A stretch of DNA of 64,000 bases, taken from assembly GCF_002115725.1 (NCBI RefSeq), contig NZ_JFKD01000011.1:62001-126000 (forward strand), given 5' to 3'. Below, in pieces: positions 18,091-26,955 of this stretch. The stretch's first letter is position 1; the number at the start of each line of letters is the position of its first letter. Both the position numbers and the translations under genes were made by a program. The stretch is from Marivita cryptomonadis (GTDB taxonomy: Bacteria; Pseudomonadota; Alphaproteobacteria; Rhodobacterales; Rhodobacteraceae). The notes under the pieces were generated by a model. It was given only the letters and a program-made list of their open reading frames with translations, was not told where the DNA came from and searched no databases.

Positions 18091-19235
18091 GCCGTCGCTC
18101 CTCGAATGGATTGTTGTACCGGGTATTGCGCGGCGAACCGCGCCCGCAGGATCAACACCCACAGGATCACAGCCCCCACCTGATGCGCAATCGCGATCTG
18201 CCACGGCGCCATGTAAAGCACGGTTACAACGCCCAGCGCCATTTGCACCCAGAGCATCGCAAAGACCGCATTGAACCGGAACCGTGTGTCCGCATTGGGC
18301 GATTTCCGCGCCCGCAGCCAGACAACGATACCGAAGGCGAGCAGCAGATAGCCCGCCATTCGGTGCATGAACTGCACCAGCCCGGCGTTCTCGAAGAAGT
18401 TGCGCCAGATGGGCTCAATGTCGAAGGGGAAGGGCGGCAGGAACGCCCCGGCCATCAGGGGCCAGTCATTGTAGGTGCGCCCTGCATCGATGCCCGCCAC
18501 CAACGCGCCCAGCAGAATCTGAAGGAAGGTGAAGTGCAAAAGTCCCGTGCCCAGCCCATAGAGTTTACCCTCCCGCGACCGCCGCGCTTGCATCAGATCA
18601 CGCTCTTCACGGCCCAGCTCGAACGTGTACCACGCGATGAACCCAAGGATAACGAAGGCCAAGCCAAGATGCGTCGCCAATCGGTATGAGGCCACGTCTA
18701 GCATGGTGCCAGTGAGGCCGGACGCCACCATCCACCAGCCGATGGCCCCTTGAATGCCCCCCAGAACGCCAAGGAAGAACAGACGCCCGGTCCAGCCAGT
18801 TGGGATCTTGCGCGCAAGCAGGAACCCGAAAAAGCCCAGCGCCCAGACCAAACCAATGACCCGGCCCAATTGCCTGTGGCCCCATTCCCACCAATAGATG
18901 AACTGGAACTCGGCAAGGCTCATGCCCTTGTTCTGCAACTGGTATTCCGGAATCGCGCGATACAGGTCGAACTCGCGCTGCCAATCCTCGGCCGTCATTG
19001 GCGGCAAAGCCCCAGTCAGAGGCCGCCATTCGGTGATCGACAAGCCGCTGTCGGTCAAGCGCGTCAACCCACCCACGGCGATCATCACCATGACGAGCGC
19101 AAACAGGACCATCAGCCAAACCCGGATCGCGCCCCGCGCGCCGCGCTTGCCTGCGTCGATCATGCCCCCCTTGGGGGCGTCTTTGCGCGGTGTCTCTGCA
19201 CCGACCTCTTCAAAGATGCTGCGTTTGGTGCTCAT
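18087..19235 (-). CDS. ctaA: heme A synthase CtaA
   Basis: Membrane enzyme that oxidises heme O to heme A for aa3-type cytochrome c oxidase. The 382-residue protein has eight predicted membrane helices. Typical motifs are VMIAVGGLTRLTDSGLSITE, then FIYWWEWGHRQLGRVIG and the second heme-ligand region FMHRMAGYLLLAFGI, followed by HQVGAVILWV. The N-terminal 35 residues are hydrophilic. Other cytochrome oxidase assembly genes are not in this window. It is coupled to the downstream carboxypeptidase gene. Confidence 0.96.
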   Translation of the reverse strand: MSTKRSIFEEVGAETPRKDAPKGGMIDAGKRGARGAIRVWLMVLFALVMVMIAVGGLTRLTDSGLSITEWRPLTGALPPMTAEDWQREFDLYRAIPEYQLQNKGMSLAEFQFIYWWEWGHRQLGRVIGLVWALGFFGFLLARKIPTGWTGRLFFLGVLGGIQGAIGWWMVASGLTGTMLDVASYRLATHLGLAFVILGFIAWYTFELGREERDLMQARRSREGKLYGLGTGLLHFTFLQILLGALVAGIDAGRTYNDWPLMAGAFLPPFPFDIEPIWRNFFENAGLVQFMHRMAGYLLLAFGIVVWLRARKSPNADTRFRFNAVFAMLWVQMALGVVTVLYMAPWQIAIAHQVGAVILWVLILRARFAAQYPVQQSIRGATA

Positions 19236-19298
19236 TCAGAGGGTCTCCTTCTTGGCCGAAAGACTAGGCTTGGGGCAGGGGCGCTTCAAGGCGCGCGC

Positions 19299-20042
19299 CT
19301 AGCCCTTCTCCTTCCAGCGCACCATTTGCCGCAGCATACCATGCAGCATCTGCACATCCGCGCGGGTGAGCGGCATCCGCGACCACATGTTCCGCAGGTT
19401 CAGCTTCATGCTGTCCGCCTTGGTTTCGGGGAAAAAGAACCCGGCACTGTCCAGCGTGCTCTCGTAATGCTCGGCCAGCTTGTCCATCTCGATGGCATTG
19501 GCCCAATCGGTGCCCGCCATTTCCGTGGCCTCAGATGCGATCTCAACCGATTGCCGCCGCCATTCATACCCCGTCAGCAACACACATTGCGCAAGATTCA
19601 GAGACGGAAACTCCGGGTTCACCGGAACCGAGATGATCGCATTGGCCAAAGCGATATCGTCGTTCTCAAGCCCCGCGCGTTCCGGGCCGAACAGCACAGC
19701 CACCTTTTCGCCGGCGGCGATCTTCTCGCGCGCCACTTCCATGGCTCGTTCCGGGGTCATCACCGGCTTGGTCATGTCGCGCTGACGGGCCGTCGTTGCA
19801 AATACATAGGAACAATCAGCCACCGCATCGACCGTACGATCCACCAGCACCGCATCATCCAATATCCGTCCCGCCCCCGAAGCCATCGCGACCGCCTTTG
19901 GGTTTGGCCAGCCGTCGCGCGGTGCCACCAATCGCATCCGGTGCAACCCGAAATTCAGCATCGCCCGTGCAGCGGCGCCGATATTCTCGCCCATCTGTGG
20001 GCGCACCAGAACAAAACTGGGCTGCGGCGTGTCGCTCGGCAT
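19299..20042 (-). CDS. trmJ: TrmH-family RNA methyltransferase, TrmJ-like
   Basis: A SPOUT-fold enzyme that 2'-O-methylates tRNA (TrmJ acts on position 32 in E. coli). The 247-residue protein has FVLVRPQMGENIGAAARAML at the start, the knot segments VAVLFGPERAGLENDDIALA and VPVNPEFPSLNLAQCVLL, and a helical C-terminus. The start at 20042 (MPSDTPQ) has a GGAG site; the open frame extends 160 residues upstream only as antisense to the next gene. It diverges from the ThiE-like gene by 132 bp. Confidence 0.92.
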   Translation of the reverse strand: MPSDTPQPSFVLVRPQMGENIGAAARAMLNFGLHRMRLVAPRDGWPNPKAVAMASGAGRILDDAVLVDRTVDAVADCSYVFATTARQRDMTKPVMTPERAMEVAREKIAAGEKVAVLFGPERAGLENDDIALANAIISVPVNPEFPSLNLAQCVLLTGYEWRRQSVEIASEATEMAGTDWANAIEMDKLAEHYESTLDSAGFFFPETKADSMKLNLRNMWSRMPLTRADVQMLHGMLRQMVRWKEKG

Positions 20043-20174
20043 GGAAGACGTCTCCGAAAATCTCAGGTCGCGCCTGACTATTGTGCCATGCGTCAAAGGG
20101 CAAGCGGTGCAAGCCCTTGGCGCAGGGCGCGAAATCACGGTATAGGGTGTCGACCACCAAGGAAGGGGCCGAAG

Positions 20175-20798
20175 ATGTCCGACGCAGAGCAGCCACAGAT
20201 CTACCTGATCACACCACCCGAGATCGAACTCAGCCATTTCCCGACCGATCTGGCCCGCGTTCTGGATGCCGAAGACATCGCCTGTATTCGCCTGTCTCTG
20301 GCCACCCGCGACGAAGACCTGATCCTGCGCGCCGCCGATGCCGTACGCGACGTGGCGCACCGGTACGATGTGGCTTTGGTGATCGACACCCATGTGGTTC
20401 TGGCCCAGCGCCTTGGTCTGGACGGCGTGCACCTGACCGACGGCGCGCGGTCTGTGCGCATGGCCCGCAAGGAACTGGGACCGGACGCCATCGTCGGTGC
20501 GTATTGCGGCCAGTTGCGCCATGACGGTATGAGCGCGGGCGAGGCCGGGGCGGATTATGTCAGCTTTGGCCCTGTTGGTGACACCACCCTTGGTGACGGG
20601 TCGCGCGCCGAGGCGGAGTTGTTCCAGTGGTGGTCCGAAATGATCGAAATCCCCGTAGTTGCCGAAGGCGGGCTTGATGCCGACATCGTGCGAACACTCG
20701 CCCCGATCACCGATTTCTTCGGCATCGGTGAAGAGATCTGGCGCACGGATGATCCTGTTGCAGCTTTGAAAGATCTGACCACAGCGATGGCTGGCTGA
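20175..20798 (+). CDS. ThiE-like thiamine phosphate synthase homologue
   Basis: A 207-residue TIM-barrel protein related to thiamine phosphate synthase, which joins the pyrimidine and thiazole moieties. It has IYLITPPE at the start, GVHLTDGARSVRMARKELG in the middle, and ADYVSFGPVGDTTL and VVAEGGLDADI later. However, the normal ThiE segments differ: the NDR loop reads IDTHVVLAQRL and the GQxD loop reads TDGA. This suggests an altered substrate or a paralogue. No other thi gene is adjacent. An AAGGGG site precedes the start. Confidence 0.75.
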   Translation: MSDAEQPQIYLITPPEIELSHFPTDLARVLDAEDIACIRLSLATRDEDLILRAADAVRDVAHRYDVALVIDTHVVLAQRLGLDGVHLTDGARSVRMARKELGPDAIVGAYCGQLRHDGMSAGEAGADYVSFGPVGDTTLGDGSRAEAELFQWWSEMIEIPVVAEGGLDADIVRTLAPITDFFGIGEEIWRTDDPVAALKDLTTAMAG

Positions 20799-20804
20799 TC
20801 GGGT

Positions 20805-20955
20805 CAGGGGGCTGTCTGCCCCCTCGGCGCGTACCGCGCCTCACCCCCGAAGGTATTTTCGGCCCAAAGAAGCTTCAGACGCACCGCTTCTGGTTTCTTT
20901 GGGCCCCAAATACCTCGGGGGAGTCGCCCTTGGGCGACGGGGGCAGAGCCCCCTT
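20805..20955. repeat. long imperfect palindrome of Roseobacter type
   Basis: An imperfect palindrome about 150 bp long. The inner arms are 20844-20872 (CCCCCGAAGGTATTTTCGGC at the start) and 20894-20921 (ending AAATACCTCGGGGG), containing TTTGGGCC inverted to GGCCCAAA. Outer arms GGGGGCTGTCTGCCCCC and GGGGGCAGAGCCCCC each form small hairpins. Elements of this kind are dispersed in Rhodobacteraceae genomes. It separates the convergent ThiE-like and SYLF genes and may stop transcription from both. Confidence 0.8.
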
Positions 20956-20966
20956 GCTTTCGTTGG

Positions 20967-21524
20967 TCAAGGAATGATCCGCGTGTATTTCACGCCTTCC
21001 AGCGTCGCGCCAAGGCGCAGGCCCGCCTGACCAAAGATAACTGCAATGACCGGGGCCAAAGACGTAGTGGTCTCGGCCGCAATGGTCTCACCGCCTTCGG
21101 GGATGGCGTATTCGATATTGGCTCCGGCGGCCCAACCGGGTGAGCGGCGGAAATTCATCAGCGCGTCTTCGGTCATGAAGAACAGCACATGCGCATATTG
21201 CTGCGCGCCGATCTGCAGCCCGGCGCTGGCCTTGGTGGTCGAGTAGTAATCCACGGTGATGCCACCGACACGCAATGCGCCGCGTCCGAATGCACCACCA
21301 ATGCCCAATCCCGCCTCGGTGACCAGCGGCATGACCAGCAGACCATTGGCATTGGCCGCAAGGTTCTGCGTGCCCGGAAAGCGGCGGTACATTTCGGCGA
21401 TCGTCGCATCGACCCGCGCGTCGATCCGCGCACCGCCATTGCCGCCGACGGCGTTGTTACAGGCACCCAATAGGAATGTGCCGCCAAGGCCCAAGGCCAG
21501 CTTGCGTCGTGTCAGGGATGTCAT
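20967..21524 (-). CDS. SYLF-domain (YSC84-like) lipoprotein
   Basis: A 185-residue exported protein. The N-terminus has twin arginine (TRRKLALGLGG) and a lipobox LLGAC with Cys22, so it is likely a Tat- or Sec-exported lipoprotein. The rest is the SYLF lipid-binding domain: AEMYRRFPGTQNLAANANGL, VMPLVTEAGLGIGG, and YYSTTKASAGLQIGAQQYA. Bacterial members are implicated in lipid binding and envelope integrity; the ligand is not established. Flanked by the palindrome on one side and hemB on the other. Confidence 0.88.
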   Translation of the reverse strand: MTSLTRRKLALGLGGTFLLGACNNAVGGNGGARIDARVDATIAEMYRRFPGTQNLAANANGLLVMPLVTEAGLGIGGAFGRGALRVGGITVDYYSTTKASAGLQIGAQQYAHVLFFMTEDALMNFRRSPGWAAGANIEYAIPEGGETIAAETTTSLAPVIAVIFGQAGLRLGATLEGVKYTRIIP

Positions 21525-21643
21525 TGTCTCTGCTCTTTCTATGCGGATGCCTCTGAAATCCGGCTGTTCCGCCGGTTGGACGTAAGTATAGCCGCAGAGA
21601 CGCGCCCTGTCACTAAGGATAGATCACGATAAGCGGCGCACCG

Positions 21644-22645
21644 CTATCCGTTGAGGAGCCGTGCCGCGGCCGGTGCAAAATAGGTGAGAACACCATCGCA
21701 GCCTGCACGTTTGAACGCCATCAGGCTTTCCAGCATCACCCGGTCATGATCCAGCCAGCCGCGTTCGGCAGCCCCTGCCAGCATCGCGTATTCGCCCGAC
21801 ACCTGATAGGCAAACGTCGGCACACCGAACATGTCCTTCGTGCGTCGGCAGATATCGAGATATGGCATCCCGGGCTTGATCATCACCATGTCGGCACCTT
21901 CCGACAAGTCGCGCGCGATCAGGCGCATCGCCTCGTCCGAATTGCCGGGGTCCATCTGGTAGCCCTTCTTGTCGCCTTTGAATGCACCCGACGCGCCCAC
22001 TGCATCGCGGAACGGACCATAAAAGGCGCTGGCATATTTCGCGGCATAGCTGAGGATCGCAACGTTCGAAAAGCCTTCGCTTTCCAATGCGCCCCGCATC
22101 GCCGCGATGCGGCTGTCCATCATATCGGACGGGCCGATGATGTCGGATCCGGCGCGCGCCTGTGACAGAGTTTGCTTGACCAGCGCCTCGACGGTTTGGT
22201 CGTTCACGATGTGGCCGTGTTCGTCCATGTACCCATCATGGCCTGTGATGTTGTACGGGTCCAAAGCCACATCGGTCATCACCATCAAGTCCGGCACCGC
22301 GTCCTTGATCGCGCGGGTGGCGCGGTTGGACAGGTTTTCGGGGTTCCACGCCTCGGCGCAATCCTCGGTTTTGAGCGCGGGGTTCGTGTACGGAAAGAGG
22401 CAAATCGCCGGGATGCCCAGAGCGTGGGCTTCGCGCGCCGCCTCGACCACCTTGTCCACTGAGCGCCGCACAACACCGGGCATTGACGCCACAGGCTCCT
22501 CGATCCCGTCACCATCGCGCACGAATACCGGCCAGATGAAATCGTCGGGCGTCAGGGTGTTTTCACGCACCATGGCGCGCAAACCTTCGGTGCGGCGCAG
22601 ACGACGTAAACGTGTGGCGGGAAAAGCGGGGGTGATCGGTTTCAT
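21644..22645 (-). CDS. hemB: delta-aminolevulinic acid dehydratase (porphobilinogen synthase)
   Basis: Condenses two 5-aminolevulinate molecules to porphobilinogen in heme, chlorophyll and cobalamin synthesis. The 333-residue barrel has catalytic lysines in YAAKYASAFYGPFRDA and MIKPGMPYLD. The metal-binding segment reads TDVALDPYNITGHDGY with Asp instead of cysteines, so this is a magnesium-type rather than zinc-type enzyme. I start at MKPITPAF, with an AAGGA site; an in-frame extension of 22 residues has no support. It is divergent from the next gene over about 100 bp. Confidence 0.97.
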   Translation of the reverse strand: MKPITPAFPATRLRRLRRTEGLRAMVRENTLTPDDFIWPVFVRDGDGIEEPVASMPGVVRRSVDKVVEAAREAHALGIPAICLFPYTNPALKTEDCAEAWNPENLSNRATRAIKDAVPDLMVMTDVALDPYNITGHDGYMDEHGHIVNDQTVEALVKQTLSQARAGSDIIGPSDMMDSRIAAMRGALESEGFSNVAILSYAAKYASAFYGPFRDAVGASGAFKGDKKGYQMDPGNSDEAMRLIARDLSEGADMVMIKPGMPYLDICRRTKDMFGVPTFAYQVSGEYAMLAGAAERGWLDHDRVMLESLMAFKRAGCDGVLTYFAPAAARLLNG

Positions 22646-22747
22646 TGGGGCAGTCCTTGTCTTTACCGTGATTGGGTGGCATGGAATGACCGCTGGAACA
22701 AGGCCTGCCACGCGTTAAGGCCGTTTGAACAAGGGATTACGCGCGCC

Positions 22748-23275
22748 TTGGATTGGTACTCAACCGTTTTCGAACTGATCGACATGCGGTCTTTTTCCAA
22801 CCTCTGGTTCTGGATCGCGCTTGCTGTTGTGTGGTCCACGGCCAGCCATTGGGTGCTTGGCGTGCCGTTCGACATGGTCGGTCGCGCGCGGCGCAAAGGT
22901 GGGCAAGCGGCCGAGGATCTGACTGATCTGCTGCGCATCTACACCTCGCGCCTTCTGTATATTGCCGACGAAGCCGGTCTTTGGGTGATCGCGTCGGGCG
23001 CGTTTTTCCTTACCGGGTTTGCGGTTTTGGGCTGGGTCTATTGGGTCGAGATCGCGCAAGCGCTTTTCCTTCTTGCTTTTCCGATGTCGCTGGTCAGCCT
23101 GCTGAGCGTCCACACCGCCCGTGCCCTGCACGAAAAGGACCATGACCTTGAAGCGGTGTATAAACGCCTTGGGCGGCATCGCTTGATGGTTCAGGGCATC
23201 GGGATGGTCTCAATTTTCATCACCGCCATGTGGGGCATGTACATGAACCTCAGTGTCGGTGCGCTTGGCGGTTGA
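22748..23275 (+). CDS. small membrane protein, 'component of SufBCD complex'-type
   Basis: A 175-residue membrane protein with about four helices (FWIALAVVWSTASHWVLGVP, VIASGAFFLTGFAVLGWVYW, LFLLAFPMSLVSLLSVHTAR, MVQGIGMVSIFITAMWGMYM). It resembles Rhodobacteraceae proteins usually annotated as a component of a SufBCD complex, a label I cannot confirm from sequence. I favour the TTG at 22748 (LDWYSTVFELIDMRSFSNLW), after an AAGGGA site; a GTG 72 bp upstream and an ATG at 22784 are alternatives. It precedes mfd by 33 bp. Confidence 0.65.
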   Translation: MDWYSTVFELIDMRSFSNLWFWIALAVVWSTASHWVLGVPFDMVGRARRKGGQAAEDLTDLLRIYTSRLLYIADEAGLWVIASGAFFLTGFAVLGWVYWVEIAQALFLLAFPMSLVSLLSVHTARALHEKDHDLEAVYKRLGRHRLMVQGIGMVSIFITAMWGMYMNLSVGALGG

Positions 23276-23308
23276 CGCGGGGCGGGCGGCGCGCCACATG
23301 AGCGCGCT

Positions 23309-26300
23309 ATGAAGACATCCCAACACATCACCATGGGCGGTGCGCCCGAAGGCTTTGACGCCCGTCTGGTTCTGGCAGAGGCCGAGAAACAGGGCGGAGC
23401 GGTTTGCCACATCGCCCGCGACGACCGACGTCTGGCGCAGATGCGCGACGCATTGCGGATCTTTGCGCCCGCGATGCCGGTCTTTGTCTTTCCCGGCTGG
23501 GATTGTCTGCCCTATGACCGGGTGTCGCCAAATCCCGACATTTCCGCCACGCGCATGGCGACGCTGGCCGCGCTGACGCACGCGATGCCATCGCAATACG
23601 TGTTGCTGACCACGATGAGCGCCGCAACCCAGCGCGTGCCCGCACGAGACGTGCTGCGTGAAGCTGCGTTCAGCGCCCGTGTCGGTGGGCGCGTCAACGA
23701 AGGGGCGCTGCGCAATTTCCTGGTCCGCATGGGGTTTTCCCAAGCGCCTACGGTGCTTGAACCCGGCGATTACGCCATTCGGGGCGGCATCATCGACATC
23801 TACCCACCGGGCGATGGTGGGCCGGTGCGGCTTGATCTGTTCGGGGATGTGCTGGACGGTGCACGGCGGTTTGATCCCGCCACGCAGCGCACCACGGAAA
23901 AGTTGGATCTGGTGGAGTTGGCGCCGGTATCCGAGGTCATTCTGGACGAGGCGGCGATCACGCGCTTTCGTCAGAACTACCGGATCGAGTTTGGCGCTGC
24001 TGGCAGCGACGACCCGCTCTATGAAGCGGTCAGCGCGGGTCGCAAACAGGCCGGGATGGAGCATTGGCTGCCGTTCTTTCACGCAAAACTGGAAACGCTG
24101 TTCGATTATCTGCCCGGCGTGCCGGTCACGCAGGACGACCAGATCACACCCGCGCGGATCTCTCGTTGGGATGGGATCGTGGACCAGTACGAGACCCGCA
24201 AGGCGACCTTGGCACAGAAGTCGCGCATGGACACGGTCTACAAGCCGGTGTCGCCCGAACAGCTATACCTTGACGATGCCGCATGGGTCGCGGCTTTGGG
24301 TGACCGTCGGGTGGTACAGTTCCATCCGCTCTCCCAAGCCTCGGGCCCGCAGGTCGTAGATGCAGGCGGGCGGATCGGGCGTAATTTCGCACCAGAACGC
24401 CAGCAGGAAAGCATTAGCCTTTTCAGCGCGTTGGCGGATCATGTTCGCAAAAAGATGCAAGATGGCCCAGTTGTCATCGCGTCCTATTCTGAAGGTGCAC
24501 GCGAACGACTGACCGGCTTGATCGAAGACGAAGGCCTGTCAGAGACCATCGCGATCAACAACCTGACCCGCGTTGGCAAGCGCGGCTTGCACCTTTTGGT
24601 ATGGCCGCTGGAACAGGGCTTTGAGGCACCGTGGTCTGACGCAGGCAAGGACGCGCGGATCACTGTGGTGTCCGAACAAGACGTTCTCGGCGACCGCCTG
24701 ATCCGATCCCCCAAGAAGCGCCGCAAAGCCGAGAATTTCCTGACCGAGACCCAGTCGCTTTCGCCAGGCGATCTGGTGGTGCATGTGGATCATGGCATCG
24801 GCCGTTATCTGGGGATGGAAGTCATCACCGCAGCGGGCGCTGCGCATGAGTGCCTGCTGCTGGAATATGCCGAAAGCTCAAAGCTTTACCTCCCGGTCGA
24901 AAATATCGAACTGCTGTCCAAATATGGCCACGAGGAAGGCTTTCTGGATAAGCTGGGCGGTGGTGCGTGGCAGGCCAAGAAAGCCCGCCTGAAAGAGCGC
25001 ATCCGTGAGATGGCCGAAAAGCTGATCCGTGTGGCGGCGGAACGCGCCTTGCGCAAAGCCCCGATCATGGACCCGCCTCCGGGCGCGTGGGACTCGTTCT
25101 CGGCCCGGTTCCCGTATCAGGAAACCGACGACCAGCTGCGCGCCATCGAGGATGTGATGGCGGACATGCATTCCGGTCAGCCGATGGACCGGCTGATCTG
25201 TGGCGATGTGGGCTTTGGCAAAACCGAAGTTGCCATGCGCGCGGCCTTTGTCGCGGCCATGTCCGGCGTTCAGGTCGCGGTGATCGCACCGACCACCTTG
25301 CTCGCCCGCCAGCACTACAAGAGCTTTGCCGAACGGTTCCGGGGATTTCCGTTGGAAGTCAGACCCTTGTCGCGCTTTGTCTCGGCCAAGGATGCCGCCG
25401 CCACCAAAGACGGCTTGGCCCGTGGCACTGTCGATATCGTCGTCGGCACCCATGCGCTTTTGGCCAAGGGCATCCGGTTCCAGAACCTTGGCCTGTTGAT
25501 CATCGACGAAGAGCAACATTTCGGTGTGTCGCACAAGGAGCGGCTGAAACAACTGCGCTCGGACATCCACGTTCTGACGCTGACCGCCACGCCGATCCCA
25601 CGCACGCTGCAATTGTCACTGTCCGGCGTGCGTGATCTGTCGATTATCGGCACGCCGCCCGTCGACCGTCTGGCGATCCGCACCTATGTCAGCGAATTCG
25701 ACGCGGTGACCATCCGCGAAGGTCTGCTGCGCGAACACTATCGCGGCGGTCAAAGTTTTTTCGTGGTGCCGCGCATCAGCGACCTGCCTGAAATCGAAGA
25801 CTTCCTGAAAACGCAGGTGCCCGAAGTGTCCTATGTCGTGGCCCATGGCCAAATGGCGGCGGGCGAATTGGACACGCGCATGAACGCGTTTTACGACGGC
25901 AAATATGATGTGCTGTTGGCGACGACGATCGTGGAATCCGGTTTGGATATTCCCACCGCGAACACCATGGTCATCCACCGCGCGGACATGTTCGGGCTGT
26001 CGCAGCTTTATCAGATCCGGGGCAGGGTGGGCCGATCCAAGACCCGCGCCTATGCGTATCTGACGACCAAACCCCGTGCCAAGCTGACACCCGCCGCCGA
26101 GAAGCGCCTGCGCGTGCTGGGATCGCTCGACACGCTGGGGGCCGGATTTACGCTGGCCTCCCAAGACCTCGACATTCGCGGCGCGGGCAACCTTTTGGGC
26201 GAAGAACAGTCCGGCCAGATGCGCGATGTGGGGTACGAGTTGTACCAATCCATGCTGGAAGAGGCGATTGCCAAGATCAAATCCGGCGAATTGGAGGGGC

Positions 26301-26785
26301 TATCCGAGACACATGACCAATGGGCACCGCAGATCAATCTTGGCGTATCGGTATTGATTCCGGAGGTCTATGTGCCTGATCTGGACGTGCGTCTGGGCCT
26401 TTACCGCCGCCTGTCCTCGCTCTCGACCAAGGTAGAGTTGGAGGGCTTTGCGGCCGAACTGATCGACCGCTTTGGAAAACTCCCGCGCGAAGTGAACACG
26501 CTGCTACTTGTGGTGCGCATCAAGGCGATGTGCAAACTGGCGGGGATTGCAAAACTCGACGGCGGGCCAAAGGGCGTGACGATCCAATTCCACAATGACA
26601 AATTCGCCTCACCCGAAGGTCTGGTGGATTTCATCAAGGATCAGAACGGCTTGGCCAAGGTGAAGGACAACAAGATCATCGTCCGCCGCGACTGGGCAAA
26701 GGACAGCGACAAGATCAAAGGGGCCTTTTCGATTGCGCAGGATCTGGCGAAGAAGGTGAAGGACGCAAAATCGGCCAAGGCATGA
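23309..26785 (+). CDS. mfd: transcription-repair coupling factor Mfd
   Basis: A 1158-residue DNA translocase that pushes stalled RNA polymerase off lesions and recruits UvrA. The N-terminal UvrB-like part includes WDCLPYDRVSPN and GDYAIRGGIIDIYPPG. The RNA polymerase interaction domain contains LSPGDLVVHVDHGIGRYLGM. The RecG-like helicase has Walker A GDVGFGKTEVAMRA, box II IIDEEQHFGV, LTLTATPIPRTLQLS, and IRGRVGRSKTRAYAY. The C-terminal domain follows. Full-length and intact. Its relation to the preceding membrane protein gene is positional only. Confidence 0.98.
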   Translation: MKTSQHITMGGAPEGFDARLVLAEAEKQGGAVCHIARDDRRLAQMRDALRIFAPAMPVFVFPGWDCLPYDRVSPNPDISATRMATLAALTHAMPSQYVLLTTMSAATQRVPARDVLREAAFSARVGGRVNEGALRNFLVRMGFSQAPTVLEPGDYAIRGGIIDIYPPGDGGPVRLDLFGDVLDGARRFDPATQRTTEKLDLVELAPVSEVILDEAAITRFRQNYRIEFGAAGSDDPLYEAVSAGRKQAGMEHWLPFFHAKLETLFDYLPGVPVTQDDQITPARISRWDGIVDQYETRKATLAQKSRMDTVYKPVSPEQLYLDDAAWVAALGDRRVVQFHPLSQASGPQVVDAGGRIGRNFAPERQQESISLFSALADHVRKKMQDGPVVIASYSEGARERLTGLIEDEGLSETIAINNLTRVGKRGLHLLVWPLEQGFEAPWSDAGKDARITVVSEQDVLGDRLIRSPKKRRKAENFLTETQSLSPGDLVVHVDHGIGRYLGMEVITAAGAAHECLLLEYAESSKLYLPVENIELLSKYGHEEGFLDKLGGGAWQAKKARLKERIREMAEKLIRVAAERALRKAPIMDPPPGAWDSFSARFPYQETDDQLRAIEDVMADMHSGQPMDRLICGDVGFGKTEVAMRAAFVAAMSGVQVAVIAPTTLLARQHYKSFAERFRGFPLEVRPLSRFVSAKDAAATKDGLARGTVDIVVGTHALLAKGIRFQNLGLLIIDEEQHFGVSHKERLKQLRSDIHVLTLTATPIPRTLQLSLSGVRDLSIIGTPPVDRLAIRTYVSEFDAVTIREGLLREHYRGGQSFFVVPRISDLPEIEDFLKTQVPEVSYVVAHGQMAAGELDTRMNAFYDGKYDVLLATTIVESGLDIPTANTMVIHRADMFGLSQLYQIRGRVGRSKTRAYAYLTTKPRAKLTPAAEKRLRVLGSLDTLGAGFTLASQDLDIRGAGNLLGEEQSGQMRDVGYELYQSMLEEAIAKIKSGELEGLSETHDQWAPQINLGVSVLIPEVYVPDLDVRLGLYRRLSSLSTKVELEGFAAELIDRFGKLPREVNTLLLVVRIKAMCKLAGIAKLDGGPKGVTIQFHNDKFASPEGLVDFIKDQNGLAKVKDNKIIVRRDWAKDSDKIKGAFSIAQDLAKKVKDAKSAKA

Positions 26786-26955
26786 GGCTGTCCGTCATCG
26801 CATAGGAGCCAAGCGTCGACGCATCGCAGGCGGCGGCTTGGGGGATGCGGCTGACACTCGTATCGCTCCGCCGCTTGGCGGTGTCGCAGATGGCGGCTCA
26901 CAGCCCGTCCAGACGCAGGACGCACCGTTCGACCAAAACTTCGCGGGCGCCGGCC

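Noticed and set aside
20805-20955. Insertion sequence remnant
   Set aside because: No transposase fragment and no target-site duplication; just a palindromic element.
26786-26955. A possible degraded gene between mfd and the cysteine-rich gene
   Set aside because: Only 170 bp, without ribosome site or recognisable motif in any frame.
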